A stretch of DNA of 64,000 nt. Origin: Dendrolimus kikuchii. Its lineage: Eukaryota > Arthropoda > Insecta > Lepidoptera > Lasiocampidae. The stretch lies in assembly GCA_019925095.2 (NCBI GenBank), contig CM034409.1, positions 9,360,501 to 9,424,500 of the forward strand, given 5' to 3'. This document shows, piece by piece, positions 32,381 through 44,394 of the stretch. The translations under genes were made by a program, and so were the position numbers. The notes under the pieces are model-generated. The model did not search any database and had not been told where the DNA came from. It saw nothing but the letters and a program-made list of their open reading frames with translations. The stretch's first letter is position 1. Each line of letters begins with the position of its first letter.

Positions 32381-32716
32381 ACTAGTGGTCGCACATGATT
32401 GAAATTCGACCATAATAATTTGTTGTCAAAGACTATACTTCTACAATCACAGATGTCGCCAAGGCTACACTGTTAAATTGACTTGAACAATAAACAAAAG
32501 AGTTATATGCGTGTGTGTCAAATACATAGTAGTGTGTGTAATGTTTTTTTTATTGATTTAATGTATTATATTATAATGCACAATTAAAAAAAATATTAGC
32601 ATTCGTCGCTTCTTCTCTATTTAAACTATAAGTATGTGAAAGTTCATACTCCTTCGTCCGCGCAATTTTTCGTAAAAAGGGATACAAAGTTTTAGTTTCA
32701 CGTATCAATATATAGA
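32381..32716 (+). repeat. R4 RTE-like repeat
   Basis: Same boundaries as 7237-7545 and 18363-18722 (actagtggtcgc … cacgtatcaatatatagat). This copy best shows the tatatagat end. Confidence 0.7.
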
Positions 32717-32774
32717 TACTCGCTATATGTGGTCGTAGACTTAAATGATACTAATATCTGACTTAAGCTAATAC

Positions 32775-33135
32775 ATACATACAAGTTGTTGTCCACGCAC
32801 CTTCGCTCGCGTAGATTAAAAAGTAGTCATAATTTACGTTAAAAATAAGCTAAAAGGTTTCCAAAAACTCCCATTACGCGTTTTTTTGTAACTAGATGCA
32901 GTTACATAAAATTTCTTGCTTCTTACTTTGAACATAAAGGATTTCAATACAAACTTTCATCCCATTTTTCATCCCCTTAGGGATTGAATTTCCAAATTTC
33001 TTTCTTAGTGCGCACCTACATCATGGAAAGAACTCGGCTGAAAATTTTAACAGTCGTCGTCCCAGCAGTTTGGGCTGGGCCTTGATACGTGAGTCAGTCT
33101 GTAAGCCAGTGATTTATTTAATATGTATACATACT
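32775..33135 (+). repeat. R6-type RTE-like fragment
   Basis: 'cacgcaccttcgctcgcgta' at the left, 'atcccatttttcatcccctt' in the middle, and 'gtttgggctgggccttgata' plus cgtgagtcagtctgt at the right are the blocks of a common lepidopteran short insertion. Single copy in this window. Confidence 0.5.
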
Positions 33136-33639
33136 ATACAAACATAATTCATAATCAAAGTTCTAAGAGCTTCATAAAGTTTTTGTTCTAAAAATCTAAA
33201 TACACTGCGAAATTTAATATTAGCCTAACTTGTCCCAACATTGTTTACCTATTCAAAAACTTAACGTTTTGACATAAACAAAAAAGCTTTCCCTAGAACT
33301 TTGTAGACGAATAAATCTTTCAGACTTATTCATTTAAACATTATTCATATTTTAGTGAGATATTTTGTTGAATAAAATAACTAATGATTTAATTAACTGA
33401 CTAATTACCTCCACGTGGTAGGACCATGTTGGAATTATTATTTTGATTAATGCTCGAAGACGTTCGTCTTCACAATGCTACCCAGTCTAACTGAATTCTC
33501 CTATTAGCTTCCCCCTCGAAGTTGTGCCTGCCTACCTGTATTTTCTGTCCAAGGTCCAAGACATATTTCTGCACAACTTTCAAAGGGACGCTATCAATGT
33601 TTACTTACCATTGCCATCAATTTAAACAAAATCCTTGAA
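33136..33639. other. unassigned sequence
   Basis: Nothing recognised. Confidence 0.4.
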
Positions 33640-33740
33640 ATTTGTGTTTTACAATTAGACCTGGTAGGTGTCACTGGTATCATGTTCTAGATTTTTATTT
33701 TTTCAGAGTGGCACAGCGACTGCCGAGACAGCTAGTTTAA
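33640..33740 (-). repeat. R1 RTE-like head fragment
   Basis: The minus strand reads aaactagctgtctcggcagt, then 'aaaaaataaaaatctagaac' and 'tgacacctaccaggtc', the first ~100 bases of R1. Confidence 0.6.
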
Positions 33741-34043
33741 AATAATTCAAATTTTGAAATTAGCCCACTTAGTATAGTGTAAAATTTTAAAGACTTAATT
33801 TTTATTTATGTGTTCTCCAAAATATTATAAATAATTATATTGTTAAAAACTGTGGTAGCAGGCACCAATTCACAATTCAATAGAGACGTGATTTAGATTC
33901 GTGGCAGAGAAACAGAAGCACGTACCACTTATGGACAATTCCTATATCCTGCTAACCGTTAGCAGACATAAGCACCATGCAAGTAATGTCAAATTTCTAC
34001 AAATGGTAAGGCATGTAAATTAATAGTAAGATATAAGAACCGA
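33741..34043. other. unassigned sequence
   Basis: Nothing recognised. Confidence 0.4.
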
Positions 34044-34120
34044 CCATTAGTCAGTTTTCTGACCTAATGTGCATATTGCTACACTTACAACATGCTGACG
34101 GTAAAAGAAAACATGATGAA
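34044..34120 (+). mobile_element. T1 SINE middle fragment
   Basis: 'ttagtcagttttctgaccta' and 'atgtgcatattgct' match the T1 body at 13790-13850. Head and tail are absent. Confidence 0.65.
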
Positions 34121-34367
34121 ATTAATATAAATAAAACAATGAGCAAAAAATATTATCTGTAGTTGGAATATTATGATATTTGAATGTATGTATATATTCA
34201 CCTACAAACGTTTATATATTCTGTAGATATATATTGGTATATGTCTATTAAGTATATATCTATTAAATACATAAAACATCTGTATGTTTTACATTCATGT
34301 TTTTATTAGATACTAAAATGTAAGTAGTCGTACTGTATATTATGGATACCACCATTATAATCTCAAT

Positions 34368-34402
34368 TAATTCCTGGGGTTGTCTATAAGAGATAACTTT
34401 TA
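34368..34402 (+). mobile_element. LINE-B tail relic
   Basis: 'ctggggttgtctataagaga' and 'taacttttaacgacaag' are a decayed form of the LINE-B stem-loop block. Confidence 0.35.
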
Positions 34403-34460
34403 ACGACAAGTACTCTCTTTCTTTATAATTATATATAGTTTTAGTCTGTAAGTATATTTT

Positions 34461-34940
34461 GAAGTTAAACTTCTAAATAAACGGAGGGTCTTAGGATTTT
34501 CCTGTCACGAAAAAGCGTAACGGGCGCGTGCAGGAGCGGCATAAATTTAGACTAGACGTGGTGAGAGGCGGTATAATTTTAAAGTATACTATGGATGCGT
34601 TTTTTGTTTCCGGATCGAATTCAGTTTTTTTGTTTGATAAAATAAAATATGTTTAAATAAAAAATGCATTCATTAAAATATACCTAACCTAATCAAATCA
34701 TAATTTGCAGTAAACCTGCGAAAAATCGAAATGTGTGCTGGGACACATAGTAGAAGTGAAACTTCAGCGGACAAGTGGCAAAACGAAACGGAACAAAATT
34801 TTAACTTGAAGTTTTACGGGCAAATTGTTAATGTAATTGTCCAATTTGAAAACCTGCCCGTAAAACATCAAGTTAAAATTTTGTTGCGATTCGTTTTGCC
34901 ACTTATCCGTTGAAGTTTCACTTGTGTCCCAGCACACATT
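34461..34940 (+). mobile_element. P palindromic MITE-like element, full copy
   Basis: gaagttaaacttctaaataa at the left, then 'cgtgtttttt'-free central blocks ('ggatgcgttttttgtttccg') and a long foldback: 'acttgaagttttacgggcaa' near 34805 pairs with 'cccgtaaaacatcaagtt' near 34857. The two arms give opposite-strand open frames of about 60 codons that are mirror translations of the palindrome, not genes. Confidence 0.8.
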
Positions 34941-35384
34941 TTTTCTACTAATGTACAATAAAGAATTATTTATCTATCTAAATACTCACATCCACGTATT
35001 ATTAAACTCGCCAATATGCCCTAAATGTATTTCCTTCAAACGCTTACGTGAAGCAGACTTTGTATTACAAAAACAGCGCTAAAAACCTTGATGCAATCTC
35101 GCTAAAACTCCTATGTTTGTTTGGGACAGCGACGTATTTTAATCTCCTTTGTATTTGTTCGTGGTTTAGCGATGGGCCCCTAAAAAGGTTGAAGGTCTTT
35201 AAGAGTTAAATCTTTTTGGAATCTGACTATTATTTAAATTATAAGCTTGTAAAATGACAAAGAGAGGTTATAAGTAAATAGAGCTAAGTAATGTGAATTA
35301 GCGAAGTATTATTAAAGGGAAGGTATGAGATTTGGAATATTTTATGCATTTACAGATGTTGTACTAGTATCTATAGTATAGTTA
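34941..35384. other. unassigned sequence
   Basis: Nothing recognised. Confidence 0.4.
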
Positions 35385-35691
35385 TATCCGTGTAGGAACG
35401 GAGAAAGAATACAATTTCCTGCGGCCGGGCGGCCTGTCGTAAGAGGCGACTTAACAACCCACAGCCAGGTGGTAGGGTATTTGCCCGACTGGATGGCTAC
35501 CACACCTGGTCTAAAGTATGTCGCCATAACAACCTTGAGTTGCGTTCCGGCATTAGTGACCAGGTTCCAGTCTCCCTTAAGAGAGCAGCAGCGCATTTGT
35601 AACAACTTTGGTGTTGCAAATGTCCATAGGCGATGGTAACCGCTTTCCATCAAGTGGGCCGTCTGCCTGTCTGCTGATCTCCTGCGATTTT
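35385..35691 (+). mobile_element. hA short element, full length
   Basis: From tatccgtgtaggaacggag through 'tcgtaagaggcgacttaaca', 'gttgcgttccggcattagtg' and 'gagagcagcagcgcatttgt' to 'ctgctgatctcctgcgattt'. One of the three best copies (with 42332-42656 and 43367-43690). The 103-codon minus open frame here is a translation of the repeat. Confidence 0.85.
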
Positions 35692-35746
35692 TTTTTATTA
35701 AAAGCGTTTTAATGGATTATAATCGGTTTTAGTTAACTGTTAATAT

Positions 35747-36682
35747 TGTTACGTGCGAGCGGGGGTACACACTTAGGATTGGAAGGAAACACCAGTTCTT
35801 TTAACTAAATGCTTTTATTAACTTACAAAGCCGTACGTGATTCTTCTCCGCAGGGTTGCCCCTACACGCACAACTAACGTCGCACTGTCCTGATGATAAT
35901 ATATCTCACTTACAATACCGTCGCCGATATTGCAAGGAATACATCCTGCTACTGCGATGCTCATCTCCGAATATACCGGCCGTAGCTCGCTTCTGGATCT
36001 CCTTTTAAACTGCTCTAAACTCTTCACTAAACTCGTCACTGTATTCTACAAAATTTGTCTTCCAACTCTCTAAACTCGTCACTATCTTCGCTTAAAACTT
36101 CGCTTCCAACTCTTTCGCATTGCACTTGTCGCTTCGCTGTCCTAAACTGAACTCAAATACTCAGTAGGCGCGCCTTACGCTGCTTACATACCCGGAAGAA
36201 TCTTATAGAACCCATAATTTCATATTTTTGTCTCATTTCTATGTCTATTATACTTGCCATTTCAAAATTATATATAAAATATATAATTTTATTTTTATTT
36301 GTTTTTATTCTAGTTATATTGCAAAACCCACATGTTACACAATTTTTCTCTAATCCATCTTATGGTTGTCTGGAAGAAATTGCTTTTAGTGATAAGACCA
36401 CCTATTGTCTTCTGTACTTAAACTTCTTGAATTGTATTAATGTTTATGAAATAAAGTACATTGTATTTTATTCTAATTTCGATCTTCTTTTCGTCATTCT
36501 TTTATTCACTATCTATCTCTATCTTTTCCATCCTGAACCTTCTATTCTAGAACTTTCGTTCATCATCTATCCCTTTCTAAAATGTATCTGTCGTTGTCTT
36601 TTCCTTCCAGAATCTTCTACCTTTTTCTAAAAGTCTTGAGACCGGCTTACGCTGCCAGAAAGCACCACCCTCAGTCGCCACA
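35747..36682. mobile_element. possible solo LTR with a nested LINE-B tail
   Basis: Starts TGTTACGTGCG and could end GCCACA, with ATAT on both sides (35743-35746 and 36683-36686). Flank ATAT is weak evidence in AT-rich DNA. Inside, 36358-36475 is a LINE-B type 3' end ('gttgtctggaagaaattgct', 'gtgataagaccacc', aataaag). The block 'cttacgctgc' occurs at both about 36175 and 36645. No coding retroelement sequence. The 129-codon open frame at 36241-36630 is AT-driven. Confidence 0.4.
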
Positions 36683-36996
36683 ATATCGAAATAGCTAAGT
36701 CACTGCCTATTTTTAATAGACTTGTAAAGGATTATTATTACTTATGATCAAATAGCTCAATTTAATGATGCAGCAGCAGTTATTGTCAGCTTTTTCTCGT
36801 TTTATATTTTGTTATGTAAATGTATTGTATAATATTTTATTTATATATATCTTATTAATATAACTTCATATTTTATTAATGTATGTATATTTTATCATGT
36901 ATGTATATATTTATTTATAAGGTACTGCTTCAGTAGTGAAAATACTGCAACATAAGTACCTCTGTTCTTATCAAATTTCTTGTCCATCCAAAGTTA

Positions 36997-37095
36997 GTCT
37001 GGAAGAAATCGGTAATAGCGATAAGACCGCCTTGTCTATTGTATAATTTTATTTCTGTTAACTGTATCTTTTAAAACACAATAAAGCATATTCAT
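36997..37095 (+). mobile_element. LINE-B 3' tail
   Basis: 'gtctggaagaaatcggtaat' 'agcgataagaccgcc', then aataaag and (attc)n at 37080-37110. Same family as 42787-42925. Confidence 0.65.
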
Positions 37096-38145
37096 TCATT
37101 CATTAAATGTTATAGATATTGATATACAGTTTTATATAAATTATGTACATAAGAAATAAGCATCTTTTATAAGTGTAACAAAAAATACATTTGTAAATCA
37201 ACGTCAAGCGCATAACTCAGTTATAAATATCCCAAGAAGTTTCTAACAAAAGTGCATTAAGTAAGAAAATTTCATTACGATCCGCATAAACTATTCAACG
37301 AGTCAGTACATTTCACAATTTCCCTTTTTAAAAAGAACTTAATGCCTTGTTACCACAGAACTGTACATCTTTAGTAAGTAATCTTCGTACACGAGTACTT
37401 ATAATGCTTGTAAAAAAATAATTTTAAAAATATAATACATAGTGTTTAATATCTGGGGTTCAATTCTGCTATGTCAATATCTCGATGTTGCGGAGATATT
37501 AAAAGTACGATTCCAATGCGGTAGTGTAAAGAAACTGTATTCTACTAAATTCACAATATCTTCTTGATATGGATGCGGCATAATAATAGTAGATAAAAAT
37601 TAGTATTTCCATTAGCAAAAATGGCGATAGCTGAAATGAATATTGAAAAGCTACCAACATTTTACACATTACTTTCGCGAGTTTTCGTTAATAATATTAC
37701 TTAAGAAAGAGACGTGTGCCACGGGGACGCCGTTAAAGTTAACAGAATACCGAAATCAGGCAAACCTACGATTAAGACGATAGTGTCTAGCGATTTCGAC
37801 CAGATAGTAACAGTAGAATTGGGCCCCTGGTCACTTACATATGTGTATTATACAATTATATCGTGCAATAATTGCAACTAACAAGCGTTAGTTGCAACTA
37901 TTGCAATTTTAATTACTTTTTAAACAATGATTAATACGCTATTGCACTCCATTTACTTCTACTTACTTATAATGCCATAGGTAAGTATGCCCGTACAAAT
38001 GAGGCTACGTCGTTCTGTAACTTTTTAAAAGTGTCTGAGTTGATTTGAATGTCCGCTCCCCTATTATTGTGAGATCAATTGTTTAAAAATAATATTACCA
38101 CTTATTGAATTAAAATAATTAAGAAACAAAATAAGATATAAGTAG
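37096..38145. other. unassigned AT-rich sequence with a 19 bp hairpin
   Basis: tgcaataattgcaactaac / gttagttgcaactattgca at 37864-37882 and 37887-37905 (18 of 19 pair, 4-base loop). Nothing else recognised. Confidence 0.5.
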
Positions 38146-38641
38146 TGTTACGAGTTGCGAGACTCGAATTAAAATGCCGTTAGAATTATTATAGAGTTTA
38201 TTAGAACTATACAAACACGTATAAGACAGGTACAAATATAACCGAACACAATAAATCCAAACGTAATGCAGAGGCTCGTAATTCAATAAAACGCGCAAAG
38301 TCCGTCACTATTACATTCCCGAATTTACACACATCACGCTCGTATCGTAACTTTAGCTTGACTGCCCCCTCTCTCCATCAGGTCGTCGTTTTATACCTCA
38401 CCAATACAAATGTGCCCGTATCGCATACGACGTAATCCGCAACACCTAGCCAAAGATTCAGCCGCAAGCGGCCGTAAACGAGAACAATAGGCTGTTCTCT
38501 AGAAACGTATGCCAATAAATAAGTAAACAAAAGAAGACGATCATAAAAGTATTACAAATAGTTCAAATGCCGATAGGTAATACAATGTGTTTTTACAGAT
38601 TAGGAGTGGAATTTGTTTTTGTCGGAACCTAAGTTGTAACA
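38146..38641. mobile_element. solo LTR, same family as 6120-6618
   Basis: TGTTACGAGTTGCGAGACTC at the left and 'cctaagttgtaaca' at the right, giving TG…CA ends with a 6 bp inverted repeat (TGTTAC/GTAACA). 496 bases. Flanks gtag/gtat are a 3-of-4 match for a target duplication. Shares long blocks with the 6 kb copy ('aataaaacgcgcaaagtccg', 'acaaaagaagacga'). Confidence 0.75.
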
Positions 38642-39069
38642 GTATGGAAGAAGAACAGCAAGTATGATTAGCTCAGTAAAAAGTAGCTCCGACAAGCTGC
38701 TGCATCTTGCATTGCTAGAATACGAAACAAGTCCTTTGAAAACTATTAATATTTAACCAACGTTCTATTATTTTAAAAACATATAATTTAAACAAAGAAG
38801 TCATAATTGGAAGTTTCAATAAGTTTCTTTTCAATATAATATTCGAACCATCTATTTGTACCCATGACAAATGAATAATAATGAAAACAGTGCCTAAGTT
38901 TTAATTGGGTATTACCAGTATAATACACCTATAAAGAGTCTAAGCCCATATAGAAGGATGGGGGATTGAAAAGAAGACTCTTCCCTCTTTTATAATATAA
39001 AATAATAATAATATAACGTGGGTGTATGTTACAGGTGCATCGTTTACTAATGGGTAAACAAGCTTTTTT
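38642..39069. other. unassigned sequence
   Basis: Nothing recognised. Confidence 0.4.
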
Positions 39070-39185
39070 GAAGTGAAAATTCTTAAGAATCGTAGTGATT
39101 TGAGTGAAACGAAAAAGCGACACTAAAAAGAGATAATCACATAAACCTATATAGGACTAAGCCTGCGAGAGAATGAGATAGAATA
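39070..39185 (+). mobile_element. Q MITE-like element
   Basis: gaagtgaaaattcttaagaa, 'gaaaaagcgacactaaaaag', 'actaagcctgcgagagaatg'. Copies at 21391-21510 and 62310-62430. Confidence 0.65.
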
Positions 39186-40005
39186 CATGAAATATATCAT
39201 CATTTAAACACTATGCTCATACAGATAAAGTTGGAAATGTCTTGAAGTTTTTCGTTAATACTTTAAATTTCGTGTTTTACAGCTTAAATATATTATAACG
39301 ATATAAATTTAGAATCCCTCCCACCTCTTGTCATACTTTGTTTCTCTTCTAATGCTATGAACTGCACACATACATACATTTTTTATTATATATCACTATT
39401 AGTCTTCCAGTGAGTCTCACTGAAGGTAAGATTTTAAACACTTTTTGTAAACATATTTGTCCACTACATTGCCTTCTCTGTGACTACTTAAGCATGAAAA
39501 TTTGAATAATGTTTTCTCGGCAAAATAATAATCACAAGTTAGCTATTTCGCGTCATTTAAAAAGAACGAAAGCTGTGTTGCAGCGAGATGAAACTTCTAA
39601 AGAGAAATTGAGAATGCACATTTGAAATTCCATTTTCTCTTCTAGTTTTAAACCTACACATATATACCTACTTAATTGTAGGTACTACTTACATTGTTAA
39701 TCGCATATATTTATATGCTTTGTACAGAATATAACTTGTAGCTATAAATTTTGTGTTTTCTATTGGTTGAAATAAAGATCTTTTTAAAACAAATTATTAA
39801 AGGAAAAGTCTATTATAATGTTATTGATTACTCGACTGATACATTTTGATTACTTGTTTTTAATATTTTTCTTTTGAATTGACATTTCAAAATTATTTAT
39901 TTTATCTTTATTTTCATTTTAATTGAAGTAAATTAACCGCCTTGTAGTGTACTTATAGTTGTTGTAGTTATATTACTAAAAAAATATTTATATAATTTAA
40001 CATTT
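39186..40005. other. unassigned AT-rich sequence
   Basis: Nothing recognised. Confidence 0.4.
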
Positions 40006-40443
40006 TTGTTTAACTATGAGGCTAAGCGTTCTTTACCTTTGCCTCCACACATTTATGCACTCTGTTGGGATAAAACATCTTGTGCGTTGTTCATCTCAAT
40101 GTCATCTACGCTGTCATCAAGTTTTATGCAACTAAAAATATTTGAATTTGATGGTAAATTTTATGAATTACCATGGAGCAAATATGCTGCCTGCAATACT
40201 ACGCTACATGCGCTACTATGTTGCCTACGCCACTACGCTGTCTGCACTGCTACGCTAACAGCACTACGACGTTGCCTACATTACTACGCTGCCTGTGCTA
40301 CTGCGCTGCCAGCTTTACGAGGCTGCCTACGCTACTACGCTACCTGCGCTACTACGCTGCCTACGTTACAACGCTGCCTGCGCTTCTACCCTAAAAACCA
40401 GCAGGTACGGGGAGTGTATAGCATGCACTTTGCAACTCAATAA
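40006..40443 (+). CDS. doubtful ORF containing a 17 bp minisatellite
   Basis: A 145-codon open stretch. About 60 codons before the repeat (including SSTLSSSFMQLKIFEFDGKF) have ordinary amino acid composition. The rest is the minisatellite translation (LPTLLRCLRYYA-like). An internal ATG at about 40099 is the first plausible start. No splice or promoter support and no family I know. It is most likely an open frame held open by the repeat. Confidence 0.15.
   Translation: MFNYEAKRSLPLPPHIYALCWDKTSCALFISMSSTLSSSFMQLKIFEFDGKFYELPWSKYAACNTTLHALLCCLRHYAVCTATLTALRRCLHYYAACATALPALRGCLRYYATCATTLPTLQRCLRFYPKNQQVRGVYSMHFATQ
40186..40389. repeat. 17 bp minisatellite, 12 units
   Basis: Twelve consecutive 17-base units of the type gctgcctacgctactac, with no indels. 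Because 17 is not a multiple of 3, the units cycle through all three frames, and all three are free of stops, which explains the three overlapping open frames here. Confidence 0.95.
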
Positions 40444-42331
40444 GTTATTATTGGGTTATATACAAAAAATCAATCCACTGGAGCAATGCTCTTAAATTGC
40501 TGAAATAATACAACTAATTTTTCTAAACTACTCATGTCTATCGGATATACTTTGGACAACGTAACTACACGGTTTTATTATTGGGCTTGATTCCCTGTAC
40601 GCTATTCCAACTTTGGCCAAATAAGCTCTGGGTTACATATTTTTATAGTGGAAATACACCAGTGCGAACGATGTGCGTCGTTGTTGTCGTCAGCTAATCG
40701 CAGTCCACTTCTGGACGTAGGCCTCCCCAAGTCGGCGTCACTCATCTCGTTACTCCGAACGATGTACGTCCAGTAGTTTTTAAGTAAATTCGCTATGACG
40801 TCAAACGAACAGACACGACGAAGATTCACCGACAATATCTAAGGAACCCTGTACATGTAAAATCTGCCAGTCACTACGGACCTGTCACACTACTTTAACA
40901 GATTATTATAGTACGACTGACATTATTCGACCATTACGTGGATGTAATCTCACGGTGTTAAATTATACGTGTATACAAGCATATTGCAATAGAGCATGAT
41001 ATAAACATATTTACATTGATATTATATAGAGAACATACGGTATCGTATTTTGATTGTAAAAGCAACGGTTTTAAGAAAGTATACTAAGTAAAAATGTTAC
41101 TAATAGTTTTATGATATTAAATTACATCTATTTCAAATATTTGAAACTCAGTTATTCAGTTGTTTATCTTTATCAGTCTTAGGAAGAAAACGATTGTATT
41201 GAACTGTGGTATGTTGTAAAAGAAAGTTTAAGCAAACGAATCCACGTGAAGACCCTGGTAAGCAAAATTATTAAACCTATGGCTTCAATGAGGTACTATG
41301 AATCACAATGGACTAGTAAAAAAATGTTTTCTCTGAAAAACTACTATTTCTTACGTCACTGGTCGTGCCACAGGTAATTATTCTCTCGTGTTTTAACGTT
41401 TACTTATTCGATATATTTTTAGTGGTTTTCACCAGTTAGTTGCTTTTCATTTTCGACTAATTTGGTAGATAAATATGTTTTAAATAATAAAACAGTTACT
41501 TTTTTGTGATTCCTAATTCTCACTTTCTATGAGTTTAAATATTAATCTAAAGTACTCATTTTAAGATTGAAGCATCTTATTTATAGTTTTTATACAAGAG
41601 AACAATATTTTTATGACCCTGTTTCGTGTTTTTAAAATTGTAAATAACTTATTTTTTATATCTTCTAATATATTTCAGTGAAACAAAATATTAACTATTC
41701 CTCTGCATTTAAAACAAACCAACGCTTCGAAATAAACGCAGCGTTTTATACCAACTTAACCATCTGTATTTTAGTACCGATCTTGATCCAGATATGCATA
41801 ATCAGTGTCGGCCATCAATGTAACTAATTAGGCGTATAATTTATGCGATAGAGGCTTTGACTAATGATGTTGGATGATGGTCATGTGAACATCGCGAGCT
41901 TGTGGTTTCACGTTACAATAAGCTTATCAGATTGCAATGATTGATTATTTATGGCTCTTACATTAGTCCGTAGCCATGTTGGTTATGATATAGCACTCAT
42001 AAAAGCGTCATGTTCGTCCGAAGCTATGTTGAAAAACATTTCTTTAACCCACCACGGTGATATTATAGTATGCGTAGACACCAACCAATGTGATAACAAG
42101 CAGTCATAGACATGAATCCGTCGAATCACTAGCGGCTAATGAATCACCCACTTACCCTTTCGTAAGTCGGGTACAAAAAATATTCTGAAAACGTAATATG
42201 TTATGTCCCCAAACTCTGAATTACATTAGTTAAGTAGCTAGTTAACTTGCGAATCTGACGATTTAAGTCAGGTATGAGATTAGTTAACTGAAAAAAAATT
42301 CTGACAAGTGTGATGTACCTCTATCCGTATC
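40444..42331. other. unassigned AT-rich sequence
   Basis: About 1.9 kb. 'cagtccacttctggacgtag' with 'gcctcccca' at 40700-40730 resembles a widespread insect repeat block. Otherwise no gene or repeat recognised. Confidence 0.35.
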
Positions 42332-42656
42332 TATCCGTGCAGGAACGGAGAAAGAATACGATTTCCTGCGGCCGGGCGGCCTGTCGTAAGAGGCGACTTA
42401 ACAACCCACAGCCAGGTGGTAGAGCATTTGCCCGACAGGATGGCTACCACCCCTGGTCTAAAGCATGTCGCCATAACAACCTTGAGTTGTGTTCCGGCAT
42501 TAGTGACCAGGTTCCAGTTTCCCTTAAGAGAGCAGCAGCGCATTTGTAACAACTTTGGTGTTGCAAATGTTCATAGGCGATGATAACCGCTTTCCATCAA
42601 GTGGGCCGTCTGCCTGTCTGCTGAACTCCTGCAATAAAAAATAATAAAAAAATACC
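42332..42656 (+). mobile_element. hA short element, full length
   Basis: tatccgtgcaggaacggaga to 'tgctgaactcctgcaataaa' plus an A-rich tail. The preceding bases ctatccgta repeat the element's first bases. Very similar to 35385-35691. Confidence 0.85.
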
Positions 42657-42786
42657 TTAGTTTATAATAAAATATATTTTTCTATTCTTCTTAACTTAGC
42701 TGTTTACTGTCCACATTGTACTGTTCTTATTTTTTATTCTCTATATCTATTTTTAATTTACTTATACCTAGACATAAGTTGTTACA

Positions 42787-42925
42787 AGTACCCTCTGAGT
42801 CAGGTTGCCTGCAAGAGATCGCTTTAAGTGATAAGGCCGCCTTTTCTTTTGCCGTTAAATTATTGTAATTATTATTCTGTAATTGTTTACTTGGTGAAGA
42901 ATAAAGTGTTTTCTATTCTATTCTG
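42787..42925 (+). mobile_element. LINE-B 3' tail
   Basis: 'caggttgcctgcaagagatc' 'gctttaagtgataaggccgc', then 'gaataaagtgttttctattc' with a (tattc)n tail. The same stem-loop block follows the reverse transcriptase C-terminus at 26535-27165. Confidence 0.7.
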
Positions 42926-43366
42926 CAAACGTGCGCGATCACACATATCTAGTATCACACGTATTTTGCCACGGACTGACATTACATTATAAAATAATTA
43001 TTTCATCACTCACAGATAACTTTTGTGTAATAATAGTAATTTAAAAGTATATCAAAAATTTATAACAGCTATAAATCCAATTGAGCCTCTCATAGTAGCC
43101 TTTAACTTTTAAACCCAAAGCGTATTTCAGCAGAAACCTTAACAAATCGACCCTTGAGCAGCGGTGTCGGAACTTTTTAAAGTCAAAAGTCAATATAACT
43201 CGGAAAGGCGAGCGGACCACCGGCGGTGGTTTGTCGAAAAACTTTTAAAACTTCCTCTAAACAAGACACATAGCTGTTTGCTGTAACTCTGAGTTCCACG
43301 TCTTTAAGTACTCAATTATTCATGTTACGTTTCTGTAGAATAAGTAATATATAGAAGTGGCATAGG
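42926..43366. other. unassigned sequence
   Basis: Nothing recognised. Confidence 0.4.
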
Positions 43367-43690
43367 TTTTTTTTATTATTTTTTTATTGCAAGAGTACAG
43401 CAGACAGGCAGATGGCTCACTTGATGGAAAGCTGTTACCATCGCCTATAGACATTTGCAACACCAAATGTGTTACAAATGCGCAGCTGCTCTCTTAAGGG
43501 AGACTGAAACCTAGTCACTAATGCCGGAACACAACTCAAGGTTGTTATGGCGACATACTTTAGACCAGGTGTGGTAGCCATCCAGTCGGGCAAATACCCA
43601 TCCACCTGGCTGTGGGTTGTCTTGTCGCCTCTTACGACAGGCCGGCCGGCCGCAAGAAATAGTATTCTTTCTCCGTTCCTGTACGGATAA
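43367..43690 (-). mobile_element. hA short element, full length
   Basis: T run, 'acagcagacaggcagatggc', 'gagactgaaacctagtcact', 'cgcctcttacgacaggccgg', ending 'ccgttcctgtacggata'. A mirror of the plus copies at 42332 and 44079. Confidence 0.85.
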
Positions 43691-43754
43691 AATATTTATA
43701 AAAATAATGTAGACAAAATATGTTCGCTGTCATTACTTTGTGAGACATATATTA

Positions 43755-43972
43755 ACATAATATCTGTCCTTTTCGGACGATGTCTTGTCCTGAAGAAATA
43801 AAATTTAGAAACCGATTTAAAAACGCAGCGCCACCTTCCGGGTCCAATTGTGAATCTAAACCATCCTCGAATCCACCTGAACACACACAATTTTTTTTAT
43901 CAAAGTCGGTCCTGCCGTTTAGGAGGAGTTCAGTCACATACACACGCACAGAATTTTATATATAAAGATATA
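43755..43972 (+). repeat. R1 RTE-like fragment
   Basis: 'ggacgatgtcttgtcctgaa', 'cgcagcgccaccttccgggt', 'ctgaacacacacaattttt' and a tatataaagat end. It lacks the very start of R1. Confidence 0.6.
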
Positions 43973-44078
43973 ATATATATACATACATATTATCATGCTT
44001 GTTTCCTATGCGCCAAGTACAGATGATGGATTTCCATTTGCTACACAAATAACTTCCGCTTTGTCTACTTTCATTAAT

Positions 44079-44270
44079 CTCTGGTCTAAAGTATGTCGCC
44101 ATAACAACCTTGAGTTGTGTTCCGGCATTAGTGACCAGGTTCCAGAGACCCTTAAGAGAGCAGCAGCGCATTTGTAGCATCTTTGGTGTTGCAAATGTCC
44201 ATAGGCGATGGTAACCGCTTTCCATTAAGTGAGCCGTCTGCCTGTCTGCTGAACTCCTGCAATAAAAAAA
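44079..44270 (+). mobile_element. hA short element, 5'-truncated
   Basis: Starts at ctggtctaaagtatgtcgcc, ends 'gaactcctgcaataaaaaaa'. Third hA copy within 2 kb. Confidence 0.8.
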
Positions 44271-44394
44271 TATACGAAAATCTCTACATGGACGTTTATT
44301 TAAGGTGCTCGTTCCCTAGCCTTTCCTTAACACTTGTGCTAATTGATTATATTATGAAATGTACGTTGCGGTCTACCGGTACCTACTTTACCAT

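Noticed and set aside
35342..35653. 103-codon minus-strand open frame
   Set aside because: Same repeated peptide appears at each hA copy (12672, 42331, 43956 and others); it is a repeat translation.
36241..36630. 129-codon open frame, very hydrophobic
   Set aside because: Composition follows T-rich DNA, it overlaps a LINE-B 3' end and lies within a candidate LTR; no motif.
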